Positions 1 to 6,892 of a DNA stretch of 32,404 bases are shown one piece after another. The stretch comes from Bermanella sp034110565 (GTDB lineage: Bacteria; Pseudomonadota; Gammaproteobacteria; Pseudomonadales; Oceanobacteraceae): the NCBI GenBank assembly GCA_034110565.1, contig JAWUYY010000014.1, forward strand, positions 1-32,404. The letters run 5' to 3'. Within the stretch, counting starts at the first letter, position 1, and each line of letters starts with the position of its first letter. Made by a program: the position numbers and the translations under genes. Under the pieces are notes generated by a model. The model was given only the letters and a program-made list of their open reading frames with translations, made no database searches and was not told the origin of the DNA.

Positions 1-293
1 ATATTTATCCCGAAGTAACAAATATGACTTTCATCATCTCGGTTGTAATGACACTGAATATTCCCTAAATATTTAATTAGGTTATTACTTACATCACAAT
101 CATCTCTTTCAGGAGTCTGATCAATCCCTTCGTACATTTTCTTTCCGGCTTCACCCATTATTCTAAAGCTAATTTCTGAAACCCCGCTTTCAGAGTCAGT
201 AGAAATATAGTATTGGCCAGGAAACTCTTTAAAAGGGTCTCCTGCAAATACAGATGAAGAAATGAGAATTAGCAATAGAGTGAATTTATTCAT
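1..293 (-). CDS. Integron cassette 2 ORF, secreted hypothetical protein (3' part outside window)
   Basis: This leftward frame starts with ATG at 293 and is still open at base 1, giving at least 97 residues. It starts MNKFTLLLILISSSVFAG, a typical signal peptide with likely cleavage after VFA, so the product should be periplasmic or secreted. The mature part has three cysteines within about 30 residues (DDCDVSN, IQCHYN, HICYFG), and the last ends in a CYFGI motif. Its start codon lies 11 bases after the TTATAC end of the attC site at 304-379, the usual tight cassette arrangement. I do not recognise a family or function. It was missed by ORF calling only because it is cut by the edge. Confidence 0.7.
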   Translation of the reverse strand, partial: MNKFTLLLILISSSVFAGDPFKEFPGQYYISTDSESGVSEISFRIMGEAGKKMYEGIDQTPERDDCDVSNNLIKYLGNIQCHYNRDDESHICYFGIN

Positions 294-303
294 AATTTTA
301 ACC

Positions 304-379
304 GTATAACGCCTGCCAGCAAAGGCGAGTGAAACGAGTCCAGTCAGCTTGCTGGCGATTTTGGCTGGCTTTGTTATGG
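304..379 (-). repeat. attC recombination site of integron cassette 1
   Basis: Read on the minus strand, the element starts with R'' CCATAAC (379-373), then three bases, L'' GCCAGC (369-364), a central region, L' GCTGGC (320-315), four bases and R' GTTATAC (310-304). The L arms are perfectly complementary and the R arms pair over five bases, giving the imperfect inverted repeat expected of attC. The bases following the insertion G at 921 are TTATGG, so in the circular cassette R' would read GTTATGG, an exact complement of this R''. That fit supports both the site and the cassette boundaries. The boxes deviate slightly from the RYYYAAC/GTTRRRY consensus. Confidence 0.8.
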
Positions 380-920
380 GTAATAGGGTGAATCAATTGA
401 AAAACATTTCTTCGTATGACATTTTTATGATCATATTATTCTTTAGCCAAACATGAATATCTATTCTTTTGGTTTCGCCATTTAAATCAGGAGAATATAC
501 ATTAGCGTCTTCAATAACTTCTTTGAAATAGGATAGTTTTTTTGAGCTTGAGTTAATTAATTTATAGCCATTTTTGATTAGATCATTCTCACTAAATTTA
601 TCACCAAGCTTATATCCAACAAGGTCATTAATGGCTATATCGAATAGTTTTTCACCGGTGCACTTACCCAAAATGATCTTAGATAGGAAAAAGCTATCAT
701 CTTCTGAAGGAAAATATTGGTCCTTAAGAATTCGAATAAATGACAGGCTAGCTTGCCGATCAATTGAACAAATAGTTTCAGTTGGTCGAGCATCTTGAAC
801 CTTAGGTACGAATCTATCTAAAGATAGCTTTCCAACATCAGTTATTCCTATTGAAAAAGACACTTGGCTATAAATCACACAGAACAGAATTAAGAGTTTA
901 TTCATGTTTTATATCCATAA
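310..920 (-). mobile_element. Integron gene cassette 1 (611 bp)
   Basis: The cassette is bounded by G/TT crossover points at 921/920 and 310/309. It contains one ORF (393-905) whose start is 10 bases inside the cassette and whose stop is 13 bases before the attC R'' box. This is the standard layout of a single-gene, promoterless cassette read away from intI. It is the first cassette after the integrase, so it should be the most recently inserted one under the usual attI x attC insertion model. The boundaries come from core-site complementarity; the mobility is inferred. Confidence 0.75.
393..905 (-). CDS. Integron cassette 1 ORF, secreted hypothetical protein
   Basis: The 170-residue product starts MNKLLILFCVIYSQVSFS, a clear signal peptide with likely cleavage near residues 18-19, so it is predicted to be exported. 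The mature protein has two cysteines (TICSID and LGKCTG) that could form one disulphide, many Lys, Asp and Ser residues, and no transmembrane segment after the signal. It ends with a C-terminal stretch rich in Ile, Met and Phe. I do not recognise a family. The gene fills cassette 1 and is read leftward, away from intI. No good Shine-Dalgarno is seen before the ATG, and expression probably depends on a promoter in the attI/intI region. Base composition is more A+T-rich than the housekeeping genes to the right, as is common for cassettes. Confidence 0.75.
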   Translation of the reverse strand: MNKLLILFCVIYSQVSFSIGITDVGKLSLDRFVPKVQDARPTETICSIDRQASLSFIRILKDQYFPSEDDSFFLSKIILGKCTGEKLFDIAINDLVGYKLGDKFSENDLIKNGYKLINSSSKKLSYFKEVIEDANVYSPDLNGETKRIDIHVWLKNNMIIKMSYEEMFFN

Positions 921-1000
921 CAGTTTATTCTATGTCGCGTAATCAAATAATATATTGTGCGGTCACGTGACGTGTTTTATAGGGCGTATTTGCCCGACAT
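915..1000 (-). other. Probable attI insertion site of the integron
   Basis: On the minus strand the core GTTATGG (921-915) marks the point where cassette 1 joins the non-cassette DNA next to intI. The bases beyond 921 towards intI do not continue the cassette and contain no second attC, so this should be attI. The left-hand integrase-binding box and accessory repeats cannot be placed with confidence, so the right limit given is approximate. A 10-bp palindrome GTCACGTGAC (962-971) and a GGGC/GCCC inverted repeat (982-995) lie in this stretch. Confidence 0.5.
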
Positions 1001-1226
1001 TTTCTTATCATCCAGCAATCATGAGGGATACAGCCGTTTTTGGCAAATGTGCATCCCTTTTTTTTACGCCCTGACAAAACATTTGTACCTATGTAAGTTT
1101 ATAATTTTAAACAGTATTTAAATCTCATACTTTTTACTGACTATTTAAAGAAAAACGCCAACCTCCATAAAAAGCGTCATATGACGGCACATTATATTGT
1201 GCTGTCGCATGACGTTTTTCACAGGC
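951..1226. repeat. Imperfect direct repeats with TGACG palindromes upstream of intI
   Basis: Two copies of an approximately 34-bp sequence start at 951 and 1193. Both begin TATATTGTGC and continue through a GTC-N4-GAC core, TGACGT, then a T-run and AGG. They differ at a few bases and by one indel. The first contains GTCACGTGAC (962-971), the second the near-palindrome GTCGCATGAC (1204-1213), and between them lies a perfect 12-bp palindrome CGTCATATGACG (1175-1186). The three related palindromes are the most prominent structure of the 418-bp gap between cassette 1 and intI. They could be integrase accessory sites, operators, or relics of a duplicated attI; none of these is shown. Confidence 0.6.
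1024..1065 (+). terminator. Possible rho-independent terminator between cassette 1 and intI
   Basis: On the plus strand AGGGAT (1024-1029) pairs with ATCCCT (1053-1058), with an inner GCC/GGC pair (1033-1035, 1042-1044), and the stem runs straight into eight T residues (1058-1065). The lower stem is short and the loop is large, so strength is uncertain. It would stop rightward transcripts coming from the cassette side before they reach intI. Confidence 0.4.
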
Positions 1227-1287
1227 CATTCCTCATACAAAAGATTGATTTTAATTTTATTCAACTTTTAAAGTTTGCGCTCGCCAC

Positions 1288-1307
1288 TATACTGTATAAA
1301 TAAACAG
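1288..1307 (+). promoter_or_regulatory. intI promoter -10 with overlapping LexA (SOS) box
   Basis: The 16-mer CTGTATAAATAAACAG (1292-1307) matches the gammaproteobacterial LexA pattern CTG(T)-N8-(A)CAG, with TA before it. It overlaps a -10 hexamer TATACT (1288-1293); no good -35 is seen. The box lies 16 bases before the intI ATG. SOS control of integron integrases by LexA is established in Vibrio and in class 1 integrons. The same 16 bases are present before dinB (12217-12232) in this window, which strongly supports the call. Confidence 0.88.
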
Positions 1308-1323
1308 CTATGGATTTATTTCA

Positions 1324-2325
1324 ATGTATGACTTTCGACCAAAAATAGACACTAGACAATATATCCCTCCCTCTTCATCGCGATTCTCTGATCAATATAG
1401 ATTATTTATGCGTTCAAAGGGGCTGGCCTATTCAACCGAAAAAACATATATGCAGTGGGCTTCTAGGTTTACAAGAACCATGAATTACCACGGTGCAGGA
1501 GATTTTAATGTTCAAGATATAAATCTTTTCCTGTCACAGCTAGGAAATCAAAGACAATGTTCAATTAATACACAAAAAAATGCCCTTAATGCTCTGGTTT
1601 TTCTGTTTAGAGAATTTTTAAAAAAAGACGTAGGCCAACTGGATTTTCAGCATGCAAGTAAACCTAGAAAAATACCTGTGGTTCTCTCTACCGATGAAGC
1701 ATCAAGAATCATTAACAACCTAAAAGGCAAAAAACAACTTATTGTGAAGATTTTATATGGTTCAGGTTTGCGCATATCCGAAGCTATTAACCTCAGAGTT
1801 AAAGATATTGACTTCGCAAATATGGGATTATATGTAATGGAGGGCAAGGGATATAAAAGTCGCAGAACACTGCTACCAAAGAGCTTAGTTGAGCCAATAA
1901 AACAACAAATTGAATTTGTTAAAAACCAATTTGAAGCAGATAAATCTATAGGTATGGCAGGGGTATTTATGCCTGACGCTCTAAATAGAAAGCTACCAAA
2001 CGCACAATATGAGATTGGCTGGCAATATTTATTTCCTGCAGACCATTATTCAGTTGATCCAAGAAGTGGCGTGGAACGCCGACATCATTTTGGAGCTCAG
2101 CAAATTCAGCGCTCAATTAAATTAGCCACACACAAATCCGATATATACAAACGTGTTACCTGCCATACTTTTCGCCATTCATTTGCGACTGAATTATTAC
2201 GCCAAGGCACCGATCTAAGAACCATCCAGGAGTTACTTGGCCACTCATCAATTGAAACCACTCAAATATACACTCACGTTGTCGGTATTAATAATCGCGG
2301 AATCATCAGTCCTGTCGATGCTTAA
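1324..2325 (+). CDS. intI: Integron integrase IntI (tyrosine recombinase)
   Basis: The 333-residue protein is a site-specific recombinase that inserts and excises gene cassettes at attI and attC. An N-terminal SAM-like DNA-binding domain (about residues 22-105, including the AYSTEKTYMQWASRF stretch) is followed by the catalytic domain. The catalytic residues are visible: Arg in YGSGLRISEA, His and Arg in HTFRHSFATELL, His in LLGHSS, and the nucleophilic Tyr in TTQIYTHV. The segment SVDPRSGVERRHHFG before the HTFRH box is the extra IntI-specific patch that separates integron integrases from XerC/D. Length is close to IntI1 (337), with no frameshift, so it is probably functional. It is divergent from the cassette ORFs, as expected. 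The ATG at 1324 lacks a strong Shine-Dalgarno. Confidence 0.95.
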   Translation: MYDFRPKIDTRQYIPPSSSRFSDQYRLFMRSKGLAYSTEKTYMQWASRFTRTMNYHGAGDFNVQDINLFLSQLGNQRQCSINTQKNALNALVFLFREFLKKDVGQLDFQHASKPRKIPVVLSTDEASRIINNLKGKKQLIVKILYGSGLRISEAINLRVKDIDFANMGLYVMEGKGYKSRRTLLPKSLVEPIKQQIEFVKNQFEADKSIGMAGVFMPDALNRKLPNAQYEIGWQYLFPADHYSVDPRSGVERRHHFGAQQIQRSIKLATHKSDIYKRVTCHTFRHSFATELLRQGTDLRTIQELLGHSSIETTQIYTHVVGINNRGIISPVDA

Positions 2326-2447
2326 ACGCATTCATACACCCATGTTATTGGCAACACGTTGCAGGCACACAGAGCCCAATAGAAAATTTAAACGTAAATT
2401 AAGTTATTTAAACTAAATTAGATTTATAGAGGTTTGAAATAAAGATT

Positions 2448-2464
2448 TTGTCGCATAACGACAA
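2448..2464 (-). terminator. Weak stem-loop after the tRNA cluster
   Basis: TTGTCG (2448-2453) and CGACAA (2459-2464) form a 6-bp stem with a 5-nt loop, 33 bases past the last tRNA on the minus strand. It is followed on that strand by AATCTTTATTT, which is only a poor U-tract. It may be the end of the tRNA transcript. Besides this hairpin, the stretch 2326-2496 between intI and the tRNAs shows nothing recognisable. Confidence 0.35.
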
Positions 2465-2496
2465 GAGGAATAGGAATAACGTAGGAAAAACTAAGA

Positions 2497-2573
2497 TGGC
2501 GGACTGGACGAGACTCGAACTCGCGACCCCCGGCGTGACAGGCCGGTATTCTAACCAACTGAACTACCAGTCC
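2497..2573 (-). tRNA. tRNA-Asp (GTC), copy 3 in transcription order
   Basis: This 77-nt cloverleaf has the acceptor stem GGACTGG/CCAGTCC, discriminator G, encoded CCA, and anticodon loop CTGTCAC giving anticodon GTC. The T arm contains GTTCGAGTC. It is the promoter-distal gene of the six-tRNA cluster and identical to the other two Asp copies. Confidence 0.97.
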
Positions 2574-2602
2574 GCATTAGAAATACTTTTAACAAGTAAA
2601 AG

Positions 2603-2678
2603 TGGTGGGTGATGACAGGATCGAACTGCCGACCCCCTCCTTGTAAGGGAGGTGCTCTCCCAGCTGAGCTAATCACCC
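2603..2678 (-). tRNA. tRNA-Val (TAC), copy 3 in transcription order
   Basis: This 76-nt cloverleaf has acceptor stem GGGTGAT/ATCACCC, encoded CCA, and anticodon loop CTTACAA giving anticodon TAC. The sequence is very close to E. coli tRNA-Val(UAC). It is paired with the tRNA-Asp at 2497. Confidence 0.97.
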
Positions 2679-2717
2679 ACATAACACCTAAGTGCTTTTA
2701 ACGTATCTGGATTAAAG

Positions 2718-2794
2718 TGGCGGACTGGACGAGACTCGAACTCGCGACCCCCGGCGTGACAGGCCGGTATTCTAACCAACTGAACTACCAGTCC
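2718..2794 (-). tRNA. tRNA-Asp (GTC), copy 2
   Basis: The 77-nt gene is identical to the copy at 2497: acceptor GGACTGG, anticodon GTC in loop CTGTCAC, encoded CCA. The spacer to the neighbouring Val gene (2679-2717) differs in sequence from the other spacers, so the repeat unit is the tRNA genes only. Confidence 0.97.
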
Positions 2795-2840
2795 ACTTTA
2801 AAATTGATGTCAAACAGACATCGCCAATCTTTGGGAAGAT

Positions 2841-2916
2841 TGGTGGGTGATGACAGGATCGAACTGCCGACCCCCTCCTTGTAAGGGAGGTGCTCTCCCA
2901 GCTGAGCTAATCACCC
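2841..2916 (-). tRNA. tRNA-Val (TAC), copy 2
   Basis: The 76-nt gene is identical to the other two Val copies, with anticodon TAC and encoded CCA. Confidence 0.97.
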
Positions 2917-3020
2917 AAAACAGATAACACTGCTTACCTTCATAGCTAATCAACCACTATGCAGATAACACTCTCAATTTTACATCCCGAGTGGATGAGC
3001 TTTGATCTAAGCTAAAGTGT

Positions 3021-3097
3021 TGGCGGACTGGACGAGACTCGAACTCGCGACCCCCGGCGTGACAGGCCGGTATTCTAACCAACTGAACTACCAGTCC
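3021..3097 (-). tRNA. tRNA-Asp (GTC), copy 1
   Basis: The 77-nt gene is identical to the other Asp copies. It is the second gene in the transcript, after the tRNA-Val at 3156. Confidence 0.97.
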
Positions 3098-3155
3098 AGC
3101 ATTAATATCCAAAGATACTAACTATTACGCTTTCACCATTTTCTCAAAGAGAATT

Positions 3156-3231
3156 TGGTGGGTGATGACAGGATCGAACTGCCGACCCCCTCCTTGTAAG
3201 GGAGGTGCTCTCCCAGCTGAGCTAATCACCC
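3156..3231 (-). tRNA. tRNA-Val (TAC), copy 1, first gene of the cluster
   Basis: The 76-nt gene is identical to the other Val copies, with anticodon TAC and encoded CCA. It lies about 10 bases after the predicted transcription start of the promoter at 3248-3275. Confidence 0.97.
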
Positions 3232-3247
3232 TGAAAGCGTGGAGCGC

Positions 3248-3275
3248 ATTTTATATATATTTGGCCATGTGTCAA
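3248..3275 (-). promoter_or_regulatory. Promoter of the tRNA-Val/Asp cluster
   Basis: On the minus strand a perfect -35 TTGACA (3275-3270) and a -10 TAAAAT (3253-3248) are separated by 16 bp. They are followed by a G+C-rich discriminator (GCGCTCC), the type seen at stringently controlled stable-RNA promoters. The first tRNA starts at 3231. No other convincing promoter is seen in the short tRNA spacers, so all six tRNAs are probably one transcript. Confidence 0.75.
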
Positions 3276-3399
3276 TCACCTTTTGGATATTTTTTTCATA
3301 TTTTGCAAGCACTTAGCGACTTCTGCGTATATTTCAAACAGTTAGAGGCATTTCTAATTTCTGTCCGTTTTGAGCTTATTTTGCCACTTATCACCGGCC

Positions 3400-3428
3400 A
3401 AAAATAAACCCAGCCTTAGCTGGGTTTA
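3400..3428 (-). terminator. Rho-independent terminator after comEA-like gene
   Basis: The arms AAACCCAGC (3406-3414) and GCTGGGTTT (3419-3427) form a perfect 9-bp stem (10 with the T/A pair) with a 4-nt loop. On the minus strand the stem is followed by a run of T (complement of A 3400-3404). Confidence 0.85.
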
Positions 3429-3463
3429 TTACTCTCGCAAAATAGCCTGAATTTAATACCCTG

Positions 3464-3784
3464 CTACTGCCCTGCTAGTAAGCGAGTGCGGTTTTTCTCT
3501 ATGGTACTTTTGCCAATGCCTTTTACCTGTGCTAGCTCATCGACTGTTTTAAATGGGCCATTGGCTTCACGATAACGCACAATTTCTTGGGCTTTTTTAG
3601 CGCCAACTTGCGAAAGTTGAGCGAGCTCCTCTGGTGAGGCTCGATTAATATCTACCTGACGAGTGTTTGCTGCCTGCTGCTTAACTTCTTTTGGCGTCGC
3701 AGGTTCAGCCGCGACGGCTCCAGACATAAGCATGGCCAAGAATGCACCCGTAATTAAATGTTTAATAATAGAAATGGTTTTCAT
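3464..3784 (-). CDS. ComEA-like helix-hairpin-helix DNA-binding protein
   Basis: The 106-residue protein has a signal peptide (MKTISIIKHLITGAFLAMLMSGAVAA), a short linker and a C-terminal pair of helix-hairpin-helix motifs (VDINRASPEELAQLSQVG, then FKTVDELAQVKGIGKSTIEKNR). This is the ComEA/YbaV architecture: a periplasmic, non-specific double-stranded DNA-binding protein used in DNA uptake in competent bacteria. A longer frame starts upstream at 3847, but the ATG at 3784 is chosen because it has GGAGAG five bases upstream and starts the signal peptide. It stands alone with its own terminator. Whether the organism is naturally competent is not shown here; proteins of this type also occur without known competence. 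Confidence 0.85.
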   Translation of the reverse strand: MKTISIIKHLITGAFLAMLMSGAVAAEPATPKEVKQQAANTRQVDINRASPEELAQLSQVGAKKAQEIVRYREANGPFKTVDELAQVKGIGKSTIEKNRTRLLAGQ

Positions 3785-3902
3785 AAGTCTCTCCTTGTGG
3801 GCGCTAAACCCTAACAAGGAGAAAAAATAAACGTCGTAAGATTTCACTTACATCCGTGTAAGCTTTTTACCAAATACAAATACGGTTACGAAATAAGTAT
3901 GA

Positions 3903-4598
3903 TTACGCAGATAACTCTTGTTCGATTAATGTCAGTGCGTCTATTGGGTCTTGTGCTTGCGTAATTGGACGTCCAATCACCATATAATCGACACCTGCAT
4001 TCATCGCTTCACTTGGGGTCATAACACGACGCTGATCCCCTTGCGCGGCAAAACTTGGGCGAATACCTGGGGTGACTAATTTAAAGTCCTGACCACACAA
4101 TTGTTTTAGCATGACGGCTTCTTGTGCAGAACACACCACGCCATCTAAGCCACTCGCCTTAGTTAACTGGGCTAAGCGTTTGACTTGCTCTTGTGGTTCA
4201 ACATCTAAACCAATTCCGGCTAGATCAGAGCGCTCCATGCTGGTTAAAACTGTCACCGCAATTAAAAGTGGTTTTTGCTGAAACTTATCAAGTGCTTCGC
4301 GAGCAGCAACCATCATGCGTTCACCGCCACTTGCATGCACATTCACCATCCACACACCTAAATTGGCTGCTGCTGCCACGGCTTTGGCACAGGTGTTTGG
4401 AATGTCATGAAATTTTAAATCTAAAAAAACATCAAAGCCTTTATTTTGTACCGCCTCCACAAGCTGAGGGCCTTCACTGGTAAACAACTCTTTACCAATT
4501 TTCAAACGGCAACGCTGTGGGTCAAGACGTTCAACTAATTCAAGGGTTTGCGCACGATTATCAAAATCCAAGGCAACAACAATGGGTTTATTCGGCAT
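3903..4598 (-). CDS. pyrF: Orotidine 5'-phosphate decarboxylase
   Basis: This 231-residue enzyme converts OMP to UMP, the last step of de novo pyrimidine synthesis, in the cytoplasm. Family motifs are in order: VALDFD (start of the TIM barrel), KIGKELFTSEGP, the catalytic Lys/Asp cluster DLKFHDIPNT (about residues 60-70), VTPGIRP and VIGRPIT near the C terminus (phosphate binding). Length matches the short gammaproteobacterial form. The ATG overlaps the end of lapB by 11 bases, so the genes are co-transcribed and probably translationally coupled; lapB-pyrF linkage is common in gammaproteobacteria. Confidence 0.97.
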   Translation of the reverse strand: MPNKPIVVALDFDNRAQTLELVERLDPQRCRLKIGKELFTSEGPQLVEAVQNKGFDVFLDLKFHDIPNTCAKAVAAAANLGVWMVNVHASGGERMMVAAREALDKFQQKPLLIAVTVLTSMERSDLAGIGLDVEPQEQVKRLAQLTKASGLDGVVCSAQEAVMLKQLCGQDFKLVTPGIRPSFAAQGDQRRVMTPSEAMNAGVDYMVIGRPITQAQDPIDALTLIEQELSA

Positions 4599-5769
4599 TC
4601 GGGATCCTTACTTTTGATTGTGAGCTCGCTTTACTGCGCTGGGTATAGGCTAACTTAGGAATAAACGTTCCCCACTCTTTGCAGCTTGGGCAGCGCCAGT
4701 AGTGTTTATCGGCTTCAAAGCCGCACTGACGACAAGCGAATTCATCAGATGTTTTCTGCAATTGCAGCATGATGTGTTTTAGGCTTCGCATGTAATCTAG
4801 AGATAATGCGTCTCCTTTTTCAATTAAATGATCAAGTAATAAACTAAAGCCTTCATAGGTAGGCACTTGCGCAATAAAATGCGTTAACTTTTCAATAGAC
4901 GCATCTAAATCTTGATGCTGAGCAATATGTTCGGCATAACTGTGCAAGGTTAACGGCATTGGGTGATCTTGCCAGAGCTGCTCTAATAATCGTTCTAATT
5001 CTTGCGGGCGATGACGGGATTCAAATAGCGCCTGCAATTTTGGTAACACCACATATAAAATACTGGGCTCATAACTTAACGCTTCTTTGATACTGGCTAG
5101 CATTTTATTCGGAAAGCCTTCAATCTCCGCCATATCCGCTTCTAGTAATAACGCCCGTACGCAGTGGCTATCTAACTTTAACGCTTGCTGAATATAACGT
5201 TGTGCATCGCGCCATTTTTTTTGCTTCATTGCGTTGTCGGCTAGCTCACAACACGCATAGGCAATGGCTTTGTTATTTTTTAAATACTTAGCGTCACCCG
5301 CCAAAGATAAAATACTTTCCCAGTCTTGCTCTTCTTCATACAAGGTGACTAATTTAGCAAGTACTTTAGGTTTTAGATGGTTATTACTTTTCAGCAGTTC
5401 AAGCAGTAAACGCTCAGCACGATCAAACCAACCTGCATTCAAATAATCTGATGCTAAAGCCAGTTGAATTTCGGCAGACAGTTTTTTATCAAGATCGGGA
5501 CGGGCAAATAGACTCTGGTGAATCGAAATCGCTTTATCGATTTCACCACGCCGACGATAAAACGCACCTAGGCTTAACTGTAAATCCAGCGCCTCTTCAC
5601 GTTCGGCCATATTCAAAATAACTTGCATGGTCTCAGACTGACGATCGCCTGCTAGCATGTCCAAGCTTACAAATGGTGTTTGTTTATATTTTTTACGTCC
5701 ATCATGACGCCCAAGCAGCCAACCTAGAGCCACTGCTAAGACCAACACCATGAGTAATTGTAAATCCAT
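4588..5769 (-). CDS. lapB: LPS assembly protein B (TPR and rubredoxin-like)
   Basis: The 393-residue protein has an N-terminal membrane anchor (about residues 3-20, LLMVLVLAVALGWLLG), a long series of TPR helices (about 45-330) and a C-terminal rubredoxin-like metal site with Cys346, Cys349, Cys360 and Cys363. This is the LapB/YciM layout. In E. coli LapB recruits FtsH to LpxC and so balances lipopolysaccharide synthesis at the inner membrane. Length is close to E. coli LapB (389). lapA lies six bases upstream and pyrF overlaps downstream, a conserved lapA-lapB-pyrF arrangement. Confidence 0.95.
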   Translation of the reverse strand: MDLQLLMVLVLAVALGWLLGRHDGRKKYKQTPFVSLDMLAGDRQSETMQVILNMAEREEALDLQLSLGAFYRRRGEIDKAISIHQSLFARPDLDKKLSAEIQLALASDYLNAGWFDRAERLLLELLKSNNHLKPKVLAKLVTLYEEEQDWESILSLAGDAKYLKNNKAIAYACCELADNAMKQKKWRDAQRYIQQALKLDSHCVRALLLEADMAEIEGFPNKMLASIKEALSYEPSILYVVLPKLQALFESRHRPQELERLLEQLWQDHPMPLTLHSYAEHIAQHQDLDASIEKLTHFIAQVPTYEGFSLLLDHLIEKGDALSLDYMRSLKHIMLQLQKTSDEFACRQCGFEADKHYWRCPSCKEWGTFIPKLAYTQRSKASSQSKVRIPNAE

Positions 5770-5775
5770 AAATAA

Positions 5776-6057
5776 CTACTGTATTTGCTCTAAGCGTTTA
5801 ATGGACTGATCAAGTTGTTTTTGTAGTTTTTGACTTTTACGCGTCATTCGCAGTAACCAAAGGCTATTAATCAGCATGCCAAGTACACAGCCTATTAATA
5901 GGTTCACGACCACTACAATCCCTAAAGATAATGACGGGCTTTGCCAAAAAACCAAATCAAGGGTCACTGATTCCCCATTACGTAAGGTTAAGACGATGCC
6001 ACAACCAATAATAAGCAATGCAAGGGCGAAACTGATAAATGCCTTAAACCAAGCCAT
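5776..6057 (-). CDS. lapA: LPS assembly protein A (DUF1049)
   Basis: The 93-residue protein has two transmembrane helices (about residues 5-24 and 44-67) separated by a loop with the family-typical NGESVTLDLVFW stretch, then a basic coiled-coil tail (QKLQKQLDQSIKRL). This is LapA/YciS, the small inner-membrane partner of LapB. It is immediately upstream of lapB. In many relatives rpsA and ihfB precede lapA; here the upstream neighbour is xni. Confidence 0.9.
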   Translation of the reverse strand: MAWFKAFISFALALLIIGCGIVLTLRNGESVTLDLVFWQSPSLSLGIVVVVNLLIGCVLGMLINSLWLLRMTRKSQKLQKQLDQSIKRLEQIQ

Positions 6058-6121
6058 GGTATGAATCCTAGTACAATGAATAAAGAGATTATCGCTGTTG
6101 CCTGTTTGGGTTGCAATGCTC

Positions 6122-6892
6122 CTAAGCAGGCTTGCGGTATCTAAAGTCTTTTAAATTAAGCTCCAATTGGCAGTCGATTTTCAAGCGCACTAACTTTCTA
6201 GCTAAAAGTGCCACTCGATAATCGCTTTGTAGCGTCTGCCCCACCTTGCCTTTTATGTGTTCGCTATTGATCAATACGCTATCTAAATCGCCGTATTCAT
6301 CCAATAACTGCCCTGCAGTTTTCGGCCCAATGCCCGCTACACCAGGCACGTGGTTAGTGGTATCACCGACTAAACTTAAAAAATCCACCAGCTGATGTGG
6401 CTCCAAACCTAACTGTTGGCGCACATCATCTGGGTTTGAAAATCGTTTATCAAAATGATGGTACAACCGAATATGCTCATTGGCGATCTGCATAAAGCCC
6501 TTATCGGTTGAGACTATGGTCACTTTCCCACCTTTTAAACTGGTCTTCACCGCTAAGGTTGCGATCACATCATCCGCTTCGTATTCGTCAAACACCATAC
6601 TGGCAATGCCTAGCTTGCGAAATCGTTCCATATAAGAGTCAAGCGCACCGGCCAGTTCTTCTGGCATGGGCTTGCGGTCCGCTTTATAGGCAGGAAACAT
6701 CTCATGACGCCAAGTGGGGCCTTTGCCGTCAAACACACAAGCCACATGACTCGCACCGACCTTTTCTAAATCCTTCAAAATGGCGTTTTGACTGAGCAAC
6801 AGGGTTTGCTCAATGGCTTCACTGCCACCATAGGATTGCGCCGCATAAATACGGCGAATCAAATTCATGGCATCAATTAGCAGTAAATTCAT
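6122..6892 (-). CDS. xni: Flap endonuclease Xni (exonuclease IX family)
   Basis: This 256-residue protein belongs to the 5'-3' exonuclease/FEN family. It starts MNLLLIDAMNLIRRIYAAQ, matching Xni of E. coli (251 aa). It keeps the acidic metal-binding segments FDGKGPTWRHEMFPAYKADR, DEYEADDVIATLA and VSTDKGFMQI, plus the helix-hairpin-helix VDFLSLVGDTTNHVPGVAGIGPKTA. It is expected to trim flaps during DNA replication and repair as a backup to Pol I. A longer frame starts at 6922, but the ATG at 6892 has AGGAAGAG just before it and overlaps the upstream ABC gene's stop as ATGA, indicating translational coupling. Confidence 0.92.
   Translation of the reverse strand: MNLLLIDAMNLIRRIYAAQSYGGSEAIEQTLLLSQNAILKDLEKVGASHVACVFDGKGPTWRHEMFPAYKADRKPMPEELAGALDSYMERFRKLGIASMVFDEYEADDVIATLAVKTSLKGGKVTIVSTDKGFMQIANEHIRLYHHFDKRFSNPDDVRQQLGLEPHQLVDFLSLVGDTTNHVPGVAGIGPKTAGQLLDEYGDLDSVLINSEHIKGKVGQTLQSDYRVALLARKLVRLKIDCQLELNLKDFRYRKPA

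Noticed and set aside
574..798. Rightward 74-codon frame inside cassette 1
   Set aside because: It is antisense to the signal-peptide-bearing cassette ORF and has no own features.
3162..3407. An 81-codon rightward open frame overlapping tRNA-Val and its promoter
   Set aside because: Its first part is the antisense of the tRNA-Val gene and the rest covers the tRNA promoter; no ribosome-binding site or family match.
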